Part shown: positions 48,710 to 59,400 of the stretch, in pieces | How the letters are laid out: every line of letters starts with the position of its first letter | Numbering within the stretch: the first letter of the stretch is position 1 | NCBI GenBank assembly: GCA_030248065.1 | Contig: JASAMV010006795.1 | Coordinates: 50,035-114,034 of the forward strand | DNA from: Rhynchonema sp. JSB1_4 | Lineage: Eukaryota; Nematoda; Chromadorea; Monhysterida; Xyalidae | Length of the DNA stretch: 64,000 nucleotides | Direction of reading: 5' to 3' | Made by a program: the position numbers and the translations under genes | The notes under the pieces: generated by a model | Seen by the model: only the letters and a program-made list of their open reading frames with translations | Database searches by the model: none | Told to the model about the DNA's origin: nothing

Positions 48710-48893
48710 ATATTGACTCAACGACCCCTGAAACTGCCTATATTTTGCGTTGGATTCCTTTCATCTTTTGCTTTTTATTTATTGTATGTTTTTAATTTAA
48801 ACCTGCCTTAGCAGAATACTTCGATGATGGTAACTTCCTTAATTTATGGTTAAAATTTGTTATGTTGTGTTGTCGCAAGTGGTCGCCATGATA

Positions 48894-49167
48894 TTGGTCG
48901 CACAATGACTATATAAGAATTCATCAAATCAATCCTGATTTTCACGTTCAGTCACTCTTAACCACTGTGCTATTTGTGATTCTCACAAAACATTTTCAGC
49001 TGAAAATAATCCAGCATATCAACCACGTTGCCGCAGGTCTGAAACATTCTCTTTACAACATGCTTTGTGTCCGATCACGCAACGCAACGTCATTGCCGCG
49101 TCACTTTCCCTCTTCACGATTCAGGAAAAAAATTTGACCAATTCTTATAAAGTAATTGTGCGACCAA
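48894..49167. mobile_element. TA-flanked MITE family A, intact copy
   Basis: A 274-bp element with ends TTGGTCGCACAATGACTAT and, inverted, TTGGTCGCACAATTACTTT, with TA on both sides. It is homologous to the interrupted copy at 33096-33967 and to the truncated copy ending at 29216. Confidence 0.85.
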
Positions 49168-49244
49168 TATAAAAGTAATGTATACGTACAATAAGCAGAA
49201 ACATCGCAGATCCACACAGTAACCCTTCACATGTACAACGGGCG

Positions 49245-49541
49245 CACTGGCGGATCCAGGGGGCCACAGGGGCCTAGGCCCCCTTTGGTCAAAGAGGGGT
49301 CAGGATCACCATTTCGGAGAAAAGAAGCAGGATTTTCACCTCTAACACACTTCAAAAGTCCAAAAAGCGCGCGCTTGACGCGTCATAATACACCCATATC
49401 ATTGAAATTTAGCCAGCTTAAAAAGTCGTCCAATTATCAACAAGCACTGGATAAAAACGATTTTTGAAAAATTAAACATGCACCAGATAAAAATGATTTT
49501 TGGGATTTGCCGCCCTTGGCCGGAAGCTGGATCCGCCACTG
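49245..49541. mobile_element. hAT-like MITE with TGGCGGATCCAG ends
   Basis: The left end CACTGGCGGATCCAG and right end CTGGATCCGCCACTG are complements bar a base. Flanks AACGGGCG and CACCGGCG match at 6 of 8. The core contains AGCGCGCGCTTGACGCG, like the cores of the word-array elements elsewhere in the window. Confidence 0.6.
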
Positions 49542-49549
49542 CACCGGCG

Positions 49550-51029
49550 CGAGGACTTTCCACAGAGTTTGCTGTCTTGAAACTGTAATACGGTGTGGTT
49601 CGCAAGACACTATAATTTCTTTGAAGGCCCAATAAACCCTATTCATTTGCCTTGTTTTTCGATCCAAAGCGTGTCTCGTAAGGACCCAGAGGGAAGGGTT
49701 TATTTTTCAAATTAGTGGCTTTTTGCCCCTGAAAAACCTATTTACCAGCTTTTTGACAGAAGCTACAAAAATTTGGTAGCTTTCAATACAACGCCCACTC
49801 AGGCGGAAGTACAAGTTAGGGTATCACGATCAGACTGACACAGCACTTGTTGTCTTGCGACCGTCTCAGATGACGCGAGCGAGCACAAAATCTAAAGAAG
49901 ACATGTATCTATGTTGTTGAGCTGTTTATCTCTCATATTTCAGTGGTAATCAAGCGTTATTGCGATCGAGCAAGCAGCCTGCACATTATTGTCCTCTTTC
50001 CTTTGCGACGACAGGTGAAACTGTCTGCCCAAAGTCCCGCTGCGACAAAAATTTGCGCGCGGCTCGAGAACTGTATGTATAGTCCATCCACCAGCTCATG
50101 GCACTTTGTGTTGCTGCTGGCTGATTTGTTCCCTTCCTCCACGTTCTAATGAAAGAGAAATTGAGTGTGACCGATTTTGCAAACAAGCTAAAAAAATAAC
50201 AAAATGTGTCGAAAAAGATTGAATTCGATCAAATTTGAAGTGAAATTAAATTAAAAAATATAAAACACGTCGATTTCATAAAAAACCACAATCTAGGATC
50301 AAAATATTTTTTTTCGGAAACTCAATTTCTCTTTCATTAGAACGTGGAGGAAGGGAACAAGTTGGCCAGCAGCATAACAAAGTGACATGAGCTGATGGAC
50401 GGACTATATGTACATTACGTTGACTGTTGAAACCACTGTCGTTGCAACGCAGGTTGTACCGAGGGCACATTGGTCGGTGTATACATTTGACCAAATCGAC
50501 AACGCCTTGAGGTCGCACATAGTGGCCACTTGAGTTGTTTTAATTACGAGAGCCTTCAGTCATTTCCAATATCCCATCCGACCTGTTTACAGGCGACGAC
50601 AGGTGAACGCGAAAGAAGCGCAGTGCAATAAATGGATTCATTTCCATCAAAGCCGGCGCATGCTTACGGTACACGTAGGTTATGTAGGTTGTGGTATAGC
50701 AGCAGCTTCCGCGTCGATCATAATTCTGAAACGCCAATGCGTCAACCAAGACCAATAAACTTTTGCTTTCCGCTCAGCTATAGCCATGAACGCCAAACGA
50801 ATCGTGCTTCAGCGGCAAAATCAATGACCCAAAAGTTGTCAAGCGCCATTTTTTTCGAAAATAAGATATGATGCCTTTACGTATGATATATATCTGCTGA
50901 AAAGTGTCACTAACATTTTTGCCTTCGAGGTTCAAACACAAATTTCGAACTAATTTGCGATCTCAGAATTGGCACTTGATTCATTAGTACACCGTCTGAT
51001 AATATTGCGAGCACCTTGCGCTCGCCAAC
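49550..51029. repeat. Intergenic region with an inverted duplication
   Basis: Segments 50085-50172 and 50318-50412 are inverted copies of each other (about 85 bp; shared GTTCCCTTCCTCCACGTTCT), with a spacer of about 145 bp. Short frames cross both arms, but I found no supported gene. A GGGTTTATTTTTCAAA motif at about 49697 resembles the hAT end seen at 19451 and 27887. Confidence 0.5.
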
Positions 51030-52931
51030 ATGTTCAGTGCAGTGTGCCGCTACCTGGTCTATGCGATCACATTCACATCAACGCCCTTCTACATTCTGTT
51101 CGTTGGCATCTTGCATCGTTATCGAAACGTTGAACCATTGAATTCCGTGTTCTATTCGCTCATTCGAACGCTTGGCATTGTAGATATTGCGAATGCCATT
51201 TCCAATATTGTTGCGCTGTATATCGTGGCTGATTTCTGGTTAGTTTCGACTATACCTGACTTGCTAATTTTGTATCGAACAATGCCACGTACTGGGGGTT
51301 CACACTTCCGCTAGGTTCGAGCTTCATCGAACATTTTTACTACGTTTCATTTGCTCATAAACTGCGGAAGGGAGCTATTTGGGAAAGATTTGTCTCTGAA
51401 AACTAAGTCCGGAGCACGTCCCAAATTATGTATTTGGCTGTCTCCTACAGTTGATTCACAGATCATTTCTTGATCAGGACTTGGATTCCTTCATCGATGT
51501 TCACCAGATACGATTATCTGTTTGCACCGCTGTTCACCTACATTGTCTGTTGGACTGGTTCAATGTCGCTCTGGGGCGTAGTGATTCTGTCGTTGAATCG
51601 TTACACCGCTGTGGCCAAGCCGATTTCGCACAAACAGGTAGACTACGCGCATTGCATAGGGCGGACTTAGGTCGAACACGGAAACAGGAACACGGAAATA
51701 TTTCCGTGTTTTGTGCTCCGTGAAAATGTTCAAAATCACGGAACACGGAAATATTTCCGTGGCAAAAGTTTGTGTGTTGACGTGAACAGCAATAATGTTC
51801 AAGGCAATATTTCCGTGACACGGAAATGGTGAACTAATTTTGTATGGAGATTATTTCTGTGTTCCGGTTTCCGTGTTTAACCTACACAAAAGACCAAGTT
51901 AAAGGGGTGGAAATGAGCCCTCCGACCAAAAGGGCACTTCGTTCTACACAGTACATGTATGCATGTATGAATTGGAAATTGATCGTTTTTTAACTTACGC
52001 TTGTTTTCAAAAACAAGAATTTCAACTTATCTGTGGCACCTACAGTATGCGTATACGTTATGTATGTAATGTCTTTGGTTTGCTTGAAACCAAGCAAGAA
52101 AGACAATAATGGTGGGGGATACGATAAGGTGCGCCGTTTGACGGCACGACCTTTGCGCAAGACCAGTGACGTTTTCGGGGTGTTTTCGCCTGCGGTAATT
52201 TCGTTTCGGACGATTGGCTGCAGCTGTTAGGCGTCACAGCAACCTGTCACTGGTACTGCGAGCTCTCTAAGCACGTGTTACCGTTAGACAATATAATCAC
52301 CAAAACAGCATATTGAATTTCGGCATGTGCCGCCATGCAGAACACTACTAATTCACATTGCAGTTTTGGGAGAAACACTGGCGCAAGTTCATGATGGCCT
52401 GTTGCGTAGTGCCGGGTGTAGAGTTCATGCCACTGCTGTTCGCTCGCATTCACTACGATCTGCCGCCGGGACGATTCGGTCAAGGTTAGTTCAAATGGAA
52501 ATCTCTGATGAGCCCCTTCGCTCACTTGCGCAGTCTCCAATCGTCACTGCCCCGTCACTACGATACATGGGAAGTGTTTCGTGAGAAGGGCGCTAATCAG
52601 CATACGGCAGGGCATCGCTTTTTCCATGGTTTACCTGTGCTGACACCCAGTTTAGCACCCTTAACTCAGGCAAATCAAATTTTCAGTCGACATGAATGGC
52701 ACCACAAACGCTAGCGAGAACTCCCTGGGCATCCCGCCCTTCCACTTTGTCCACCACTGGCAGGCCCTAACGGTGATGGCTGCTGGTGCACTGAATGCGT
52801 TGGTATCTTCTACGACAGTGACTGTGATTTTCTGTCGCATATTCTGGATAATGGTACGGGCCTGGAGCGGTTGTACTTTGTTAACCAGCGCGAGTGAGCG
52901 ACTGGTTTACACTTTTAGGGGCCCACCGGAA

Positions 52932-53024
<93 letters not shown>

Positions 53025-53489
53025 ATATATATATATAAAATAGCAAAAAGCACGACGGTAAATCCAGCAACCAACATTAACTGTCGTTCCTGATCTTCTG
53101 CTTTTTAGAAACAATCCTAAATCGCAATCAGTAGCGCTTTGAGAAATCTAGTCAAATTTTTATGTTTTTTTCAGTTAAAACACCCCAACACGTCCAATAA
53201 CCAGGTGCAGATGCGGTTCACAGCCATTGGTTTCTCTCTTGCCGTGCCACTTATTCTTCTCCTGCTGCTGTATTTCCTGTACAGCGCGTTCCAAGAGGTA
53301 ATTGGGCCGTATTTCGTCGGCATGTACAACGTGCTGATCTGCATTTCTGTCGGCCAGAATCCGTTCGTTGTGACTTTGTTGGCGTCGGCAGTCAGAAAAA
53401 AGTGGAAAGTATTTTTCGGACTCAAATCCGGCTCAGTTGAAAGCGTAACGGCTGTGATCGCTCAATCAGCCACAGCCACGGCAAAATGA
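51030..53489 (+). CDS. Srv-like serpentine 7TM chemoreceptor
   Basis: Nematode chemosensory 7TM receptor. Five exons, 51030-51238, 51478-51637, 52364-52484, 52687-52853 and 53175-53489, join in phases 2, 0, 1, 0 to give 323 residues. The start MFSAVCRYL is followed by TM1 (TPFYILFVGILHRYRN); TM2 contains LGIVDIANAISNIVAL. TM3 has GVVILSLNRYTAVAKPISHK, the Srv-type signature at the TM3/loop-2 border. TM6 is FTAIGFSLAVPLILLLLLYF and TM7 is GQNPFVVTLLASAV. The N-linked sequon NGTTNAS lies in an extracellular loop. The exon structure differs from the receptor at 7271-9422, so the two are distant paralogues. Introns carry a TA-flanked MITE and a long (AT)n run. Confidence 0.82.
51670..51882. mobile_element. 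TA-flanked MITE with ACGGAAATATTTCCGTG words
   Basis: A 213-bp element in a receptor intron. Its ends GGTCGAACACGGAAAC and, inverted, GGTTAAACACGGAAAC are flanked by TA. The palindromic word ACGGAAATATTTCCGT occurs twice near the left end and related words near the right. Confidence 0.65.
52932..53037. repeat. (AT)n microsatellite in receptor intron
   Basis: About 100 bp of almost uninterrupted AT dinucleotides, between exons 52853 and 53175 of the 7TM receptor gene. Confidence 0.95.
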
Positions 53490-53499
53490 GGGCTTATTT

Positions 53500-53865
53500 T
53501 TACAGTGGTCAATTCAAGTGGTCGAACCACTTCGTCAACTCATTTTGCAGAGTCCTCAACTCAAACCGAATGCCATGTATTATATCTCACGCCCACTCGG
53601 GGTTGCTGTGAGTTGATGAAGTAATTTGACCACTCGAGTTGACCACCGTAATTAGTCAAAATGAGGAATGAATAACGATAATGATGACATTGCTTTATGT
53701 TTCCTGTAGTGAGTGACCCATTGTAAGTTGTTGTTGTCGTCGTTGTTGTTGTTTGTGGTTGTTTTTGTTGTTTTGTTGTCGTTGTTTTTGGTGTTGTTGT
53801 TGATGTTGCTGTTGTTGTTCCTGTTTGTGGTTGTTTTGTTGCTGTTGTTGTTTAGCGGCGTAAAC
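53500..53865. repeat. Spacer with GTT-rich microsatellite
   Basis: About 53728-53852 is a degenerate (GTT)n run ending at the border of the large foldback element. No exon seen. Confidence 0.75.
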
Positions 53866-54155
53866 GGCCAAATGGCACCTCGATTCTCCACGCCCCCACT
53901 CGCCCCCGGCGCCCCCCCCCATGTAAAGTATGTAGAACCTAAAGTGTGCGGTAAAATGTGAGAATCACAGGGTGTCCCCTAATTTTTCGCAAATTGCGCG
54001 AAAAAAAACGACAACACCCCGCGGCGCCCCTTTTCTAATATAGCCTGCCTGGCTATAGCGCTGCTGTTTAGTCTGCATATAAGTGAAGGCCCAGCCCGTG
54101 CACATAAGTGAAAGACCCGCCCGCGCTTCTCTTCCTATCATCCCCACCTTGGTTG

Positions 54156-54362
54156 GCATTTTGGGAAAAGCTAGTCCCGTTTCAAAATTGACTTCCCTTT
54201 TTCTCAGGCTTAGGCTTGGGTTTAGGCTTAGGCTTAGGCTTAGGCTTACTATTAGGCTTAGGCTTAGGCCAAACCTTGAGCCAACCCGTGCCTTCTATCG
54301 CGAAATCGAAAATTCGCGTTTTCTCTCTGTCAAGGCAACGGGACTAGCTTTTCCCAACATGC
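54156..54362. mobile_element. MITE carrying TTAGGC telomere repeats, copy 2, 9-bp target duplication
   Basis: A 207-bp copy of the element at 13544-13756, with one fewer hexamer or so in the telomere tract. Flanks are identical 9-bp copies CCTTGGTTG at 54147-54155 and 54363-54371. The opposite arm of the host foldback (near 55930) shows the same region without the insertion. Confidence 0.9.
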
Positions 54363-54772
54363 CCTTGGTTGCACGGATGTCTGCGTGTAGAACTGCTGCG
54401 CATGCTACAAGGGTCCGTCTCGGAGCCGGCTAGACCTAGGTTGCCTGGATCCACCTCTTCCGTTCATGTTTACGATACCACAACATTTATGAACACAGTT
54501 TCAGCACAAACTATGCAGGAGCACTGGCAATTGGTCGGCTCACTGGTCAAAAGAACATTAGCACAGCATGCTAATGGTGCTTTTTTATAAATTATGAACG
54601 CAAATGTTTCATGAATCAAAAAATATGATCTTTTCAAGAGTGCGCATATTGTAATTCATTGGCATAATGAATGAGATATGATATGAGCACAGTTATTTTG
54701 TAATCCATTGGCATCATTAATGACATATGATAGGATATAAGCACAGTTTGATAAGCTTGTTATCTAACTATA

Positions 54773-55470
54773 AACTATCTGTCCTGAATGAAGGTGCGTT
54801 CATAAATGTTCACACGAAAAGTTCATTAATGTTATATGTAAAAAACGTTAACTATAAATTGTTTAACGGTAACTGAACTATCTGTCCTGAATGAAGGTGC
54901 GTTCATAAATGTTCACACGAAAAGTTCATTAATGTTATATGTAAAAAACGTTAACTATAACTTGTCTAACGGTAACTGAACTATCTGTCCTGAATGAAGG
55001 TGCGTTCATAAATGTTCACACGAAAAGTTCATTAATGTTATATGTAAAAAACGTTAACTATAAATTGTTTAACGGTAACTGAACTATCTGTCCTGAATGA
55101 AGGTGCGTTCATAAATGTTTACACGAAAAGTTCATTAATGTAATATGTAAAAAAACGTTAACTATAACTTGTCTAACGGTCTTTGATGTTGCCGGGATGG
55201 CAGTGCCGTAATGCAATCATGTTGTTGTGTGTCTTTGAGAGACGAACAGCACCAAATCACAATACACAGAATATATTGCCGAATTGTCGAAAATTCGGCA
55301 ATATATTCTGTGTATTGTGATTTGGTGCTGTTCGTCTCTCAAAGACACACAACAACATTGTCTAACGGTAACTGAACTATCTGTCCTGAATGAAGGTGCG
55401 TTCATAAATGTTCACACGAAAAGTTCATAAATGTTATCTGCCAAAAAACATTAACTTTAACTTAGGTAAC
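54773..55470. repeat. 103-bp tandem repeats inside the foldback
   Basis: The unit starting AACTATCTGTCCTGAATGAA begins at about 54773, 54876, 54979 and 55082, then again at about 55373 after an inserted palindrome, with more degenerate units to about 55800. The spacing of the first four is 103 bp. Confidence 0.85.
55219..55358. mobile_element. Near-perfect 140-bp palindrome
   Basis: Arms of 67 bp, identical as complements, start ATGTTGTTGTGTGTCTTTGA and have only about 5 bp at the centre. It interrupts the 103-bp repeat array, so it is likely a recent hairpin-type insertion. Confidence 0.85.
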
Positions 55471-55561
55471 TGTAAGTTAACTATCTGTTATTAATGAAGC
55501 TGGGTTCACCAATGTATACACGAAAAGTTTATAAATGTTATCTGCCACAAAACATTAACTA

Positions 55562-55754
55562 CCTATACTACTAAAACAGGAAGGCGTATGTATGTATGTA
55601 TGTCTGTATGTGTGTCTGTGGCCCCCTCCCTCGGAAGGGCGGACGGGTCAATTTTCACGGGTAGCTTTGGGTATGCTAACGGGTCTTCGGGGGGGGGGGG
55701 CACGGCACGGGCGCGGCGCTGTAGCCGGGCCGTAGGCACGGGTCCCGTCTAGTA
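55562..55754. mobile_element. Helitron-like non-autonomous fragment
   Basis: It starts near CTATACTACTAAAACAGG and a (GTAT)n stretch, and ends with a short hairpin ACGGGTCCCGT followed by CTAG, then T. That terminal hairpin plus CTAG/T is Helitron-like. There is no coding content, and the left boundary is approximate. Confidence 0.45.
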
Positions 55755-56423
55755 ACTTAGGTAACTGTAATTTAACTATCTGTTCTGAATGAAGGTGTGT
55801 TCATAAATGTTGTGGTATCGTAAACATGAACGGAAGAGGTGGATCCAGGCAACCTAGGTCTAGCCGGCTCCGAGACGGACCCTTGTAGGATGCGCAACAG
55901 TTCTACACGCAGCAGACACCCGTGAAACCAAGGTGGGGATGATAGGAAGAGGGGCGCGGGCGGGTCTTTCACTTATGTGCCCGGGCTGGGCCTTCACTTA
56001 TATGCAGACTAAACAGCAGCGCTATAGCCAGGCAGGCTATATTGGAAAAGGGGCGCGGGGTGTTTCGTTTTTTTTCCGCGCAATGTGCGAAAAATTAGGA
56101 GACACCCTGTGATTCTCGCATTTTACCGCACACTTAAGGTTCTACATACTTTACACGGGGGCGCGGGGGGCGCGGGGGACTCAAGGTGTCATTTGGCCCG
56201 TAAACGGTTTTGAAGAAAGTCTGGTTACCATTTCAACTCCATGCCCTGTATTTTCAAGCTGTTCAAGAAAAAGAAAAAGGAGATCACTCTGATTTTGCGT
56301 GGCACGCGTCATGCATGTTACAACGCCAAGTTACAACAAATTTACCGGCCAAACCTGTACTTATGTAAAGTGTGTCTTAGAAAATGAACCGACTGACAAG
56401 AAAACAGAGGCAAACAGAGCCAG

Positions 56424-59400
56424 TCACTGCAACAGATCGCTCGGCACCAATACGGCACTGCTTTGTCCTGCCCGATTGCTGATAGCTTCGTTTGCCTCGT
56501 GCCACTTTCCGTTCGACAGCACGAACACGTTCGGATTGTTGACACCCTTTGCGAACAGCATCGTCGTCGTCCATCCTCCGATGAGCACAATTCGTCCGTC
56601 CGGCAGTCGAAACATCTGATGGTACTGCAATGGTCGCGGCAAATCATCCGTCGATGACCAAGAGTTGTTAGAAAGATGGTAGCGTTCACAGGTTCGATCG
56701 ATCACATGGTCATCAGCCAAACCGCCGCACACCTGAAATTCGTACGTGTGTGTCAGGCAAGCCCTCGTCAAATAACTTGGTGGTACCGAGTACGCAGCTG
56801 GCAGCCGCAGGAATGTACATGCACTGTATACTCCGGTAGAATACAGTACATCGGACCTTTGTTGAGTCGTGCGAACTTCGGATTTTCGTAACTCGCTTAT
56901 AAAAGCTTGTAGCGCGATTCTAAAAACAGTTCTGAAACAATTTATTTGTGCGTGGTTTAAAAACGAAGTCTTTAATTGTTCCACAATGAGATTGGGAACC
57001 AAAAAATGACCGATCAATCGGTCACCGCCGATCCGGATCAGCGACCGTTGCTTGCAGTGCTGCTCTGGCGAAATGCGTTTGCCCGTCAGTGCACTAGTGT
57101 GTTGGCGACTTTTAGAGTGCAAAACTTTCGATTCGGCCGCAGAATACCGTCCAACCACATTGTATATCTTGTGCGTTGCAAAATACAGTTCAGCGTGCCA
57201 TGTAGAGTGAGACAAAAGCGACAACATTATGCGAAGTGGTCAGTCAGTGATCATCCAAGCCTCTTTCAGCAGAGCATCTATCCCCGCTCAATGTAGTCCT
57301 GGTCCACTTGCCATAATCGATTCGCCGTCCACCACCATTGCGTGATGCACTCGTCTCGAGCCCATTGCTTTTAACTTTGTCCACTTGTTTGTTTTGTGAT
57401 CGTACTTCAGCAGTCGACTGGTACCGCTGGTGCCGTTGCAGTCTTTGCCTCCCGAAACGTAAACGTTGTTCTAAAATTCACAAGTGGCACTCAAGCGTTC
57501 TGATAGCGTCCACGGGATAATTTGATAATAATCTGAGTGCAGACAAAAAATAAACTTGGGGCATGGTAGTTTCACATCTATATGATGATCTGGAAGTCGG
57601 TCGAAAGGTTAGAATGAGAATGAGCGTGACTCACAGAACTGCGTGGATTCGTTGTATGCATACTGTATGTACTTTTTGCCTTTCTGTCCGTCAAGCCAAG
57701 GGTCACATAATGTATAAATTAACCGAAACTGCTGAGTTGTCACCATGCCATTACTGTAGGCACATAAATGTATTTTGACCGTCTTACCTCGTACACGACG
57801 GACGCAATCCACCGGAAGCACCATCCAACGGGCAGTGGTCGTGTCTGCCAGGAGCGGTCGCTGTTGTTCGGATCGTGAAAGTCGCATGATCGAATACAAT
57901 CACCAATCCAGCATCCACAAGCAAACAACACGCCTTCGTTGCCCAAATAGCCGACACCAGCTGCAGCACACAAAGCATAAATGTAACGTAACTCCAAATA
58001 TTGGAGTAGGAAATCCAAATTCTGTGTAAAATAGCACTCCCCAGTAAATGTTTGGACAATCGGTCGACAAGATTCGCATTTCATAGTCAGACCTCTCTCC
58101 TTTTACTGTATAATCTTGTTCAATTCTCATGTTTCAGCCAAAGTACAGCACCTCTGTCAGTTTGTGTCATAATACTGGCATTTGTGGCCTTTTGTATACT
58201 GTGTATGCCTAGCTGATCAAAATGACTGAAACTCCGACTTGATAGGCGAACTTGACAACCAACCCTACGTGTTTTTGCAACCCCACCAAACACTCAACGT
58301 ATACACACCCATATGTCTTGCTTTGTTCGACACCTGCCGATTATACCACTGCCCGTTCACCAATTCTTCCACGTTTCGCTCGTCTGCAATTAACTAATTT
58401 ATACAAAAGATGCTTACGGTGCGCTTATACCCGCTTCGAAAAACACAAGCAGCGTCCGAAGGATCGTTCTGTGTACCGGCGGAGCAGCAGAAACGCCGAA
58501 GGAATGAAAAAATAGAAGGAACAGCGGAAATGCGGAACTAGTTTTTTTTGTTCCATCATGGAACTGCATTGCGCGGTACGATTTTCGTTCCTCGGACTGA
58601 GTATAAGTGTACCTAAAAATGCGACATGAGGCAACTCAGCTTTGATGGATTTGACCTAGAACGACCTGTTAACACAAACTGCCGTTGCTGCCTGAGCTCC
58701 TTCCGAGCGATACAGCACAATGTCTTGAAACCGACCACATAAAGGGACCCTCATTACCCAGTTGTGGCCAGCTGCTGCAACGATGTGAGCACACTCATCA
58801 AGACCAAATACAGTATGTACAATATGTATGATCGAAGAGAGCTCTCAAACGCAAGCAAGTGTCAAGTCTCACTTGGATGCAGCTGAGATACGTGTTCTCC
58901 CTGTTTTCAGATCAGTACGAACTGAGCAGTAAGTTACAAAATTATTGAAGCCCCGGTCATCATTCCTTCAAAGTCGCGGTCGCACTCACCACCGGTATAT
59001 GTGCCAAACGACCACAGTGTTTGCCCCGTCCAAACCAGTCTCGGTCGATGACTGTCCCGCGGGGGTCGTATGCTAACATCTCGGCTCACATGCACCTCAC
59101 CGTTGCCGTTGATGGTCACACGCTGCAGTTTCGGAGTTTGACTCTGGATCACCAGGACCGTATCGGGCGCTAAAATGTTTTCAAGATCGGGTAAAATTAG
59201 GTGTGTCGGCGCAGCGAAAGCATTCCATGTCAAATAACTTTGTTCGGCACGATTTAGCCTTGTGGGCACACATTGCGTTAGATGTGTCGATGCAGTTTCG
59301 GCCCATGATGCCAGATTACAAGGGCGCCCTGGGCCTTGTCAATAAGAAAAGCGCCAGCGGTCCACTGCGTGCCCACAAGGCTAAATCGCTTATTGATCTA

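Larger units (their letters stand above)
53866..56198. mobile_element. 2.3-kb foldback element with nested insertions
   Basis: Long inverted arms (about 400 bp, from GGCCAAATGGCACC at left to GGTGTCATTTGGCC at right) are flanked by the 7-bp repeat CGTAAAC. Shared arm landmarks include the GGAAGAGGTGGATCCAGGC block. The left arm is interrupted by the telomere-repeat MITE. The interior holds 103-bp tandem repeats, a 140-bp palindrome and a Helitron-like piece. No transposase seen. Confidence 0.8.

Noticed and set aside
53713..53961. Hydrophobic Val/Leu-rich frame
   Set aside because: It is the translation of a (GTT)n microsatellite.
56424..57227. Treating the 267-residue minus-strand open frame as one exon
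   Set aside because: Only the part after the TTTCAG acceptor (56732-56424) has kelch character; the upstream part reads like intron that happens to be open.
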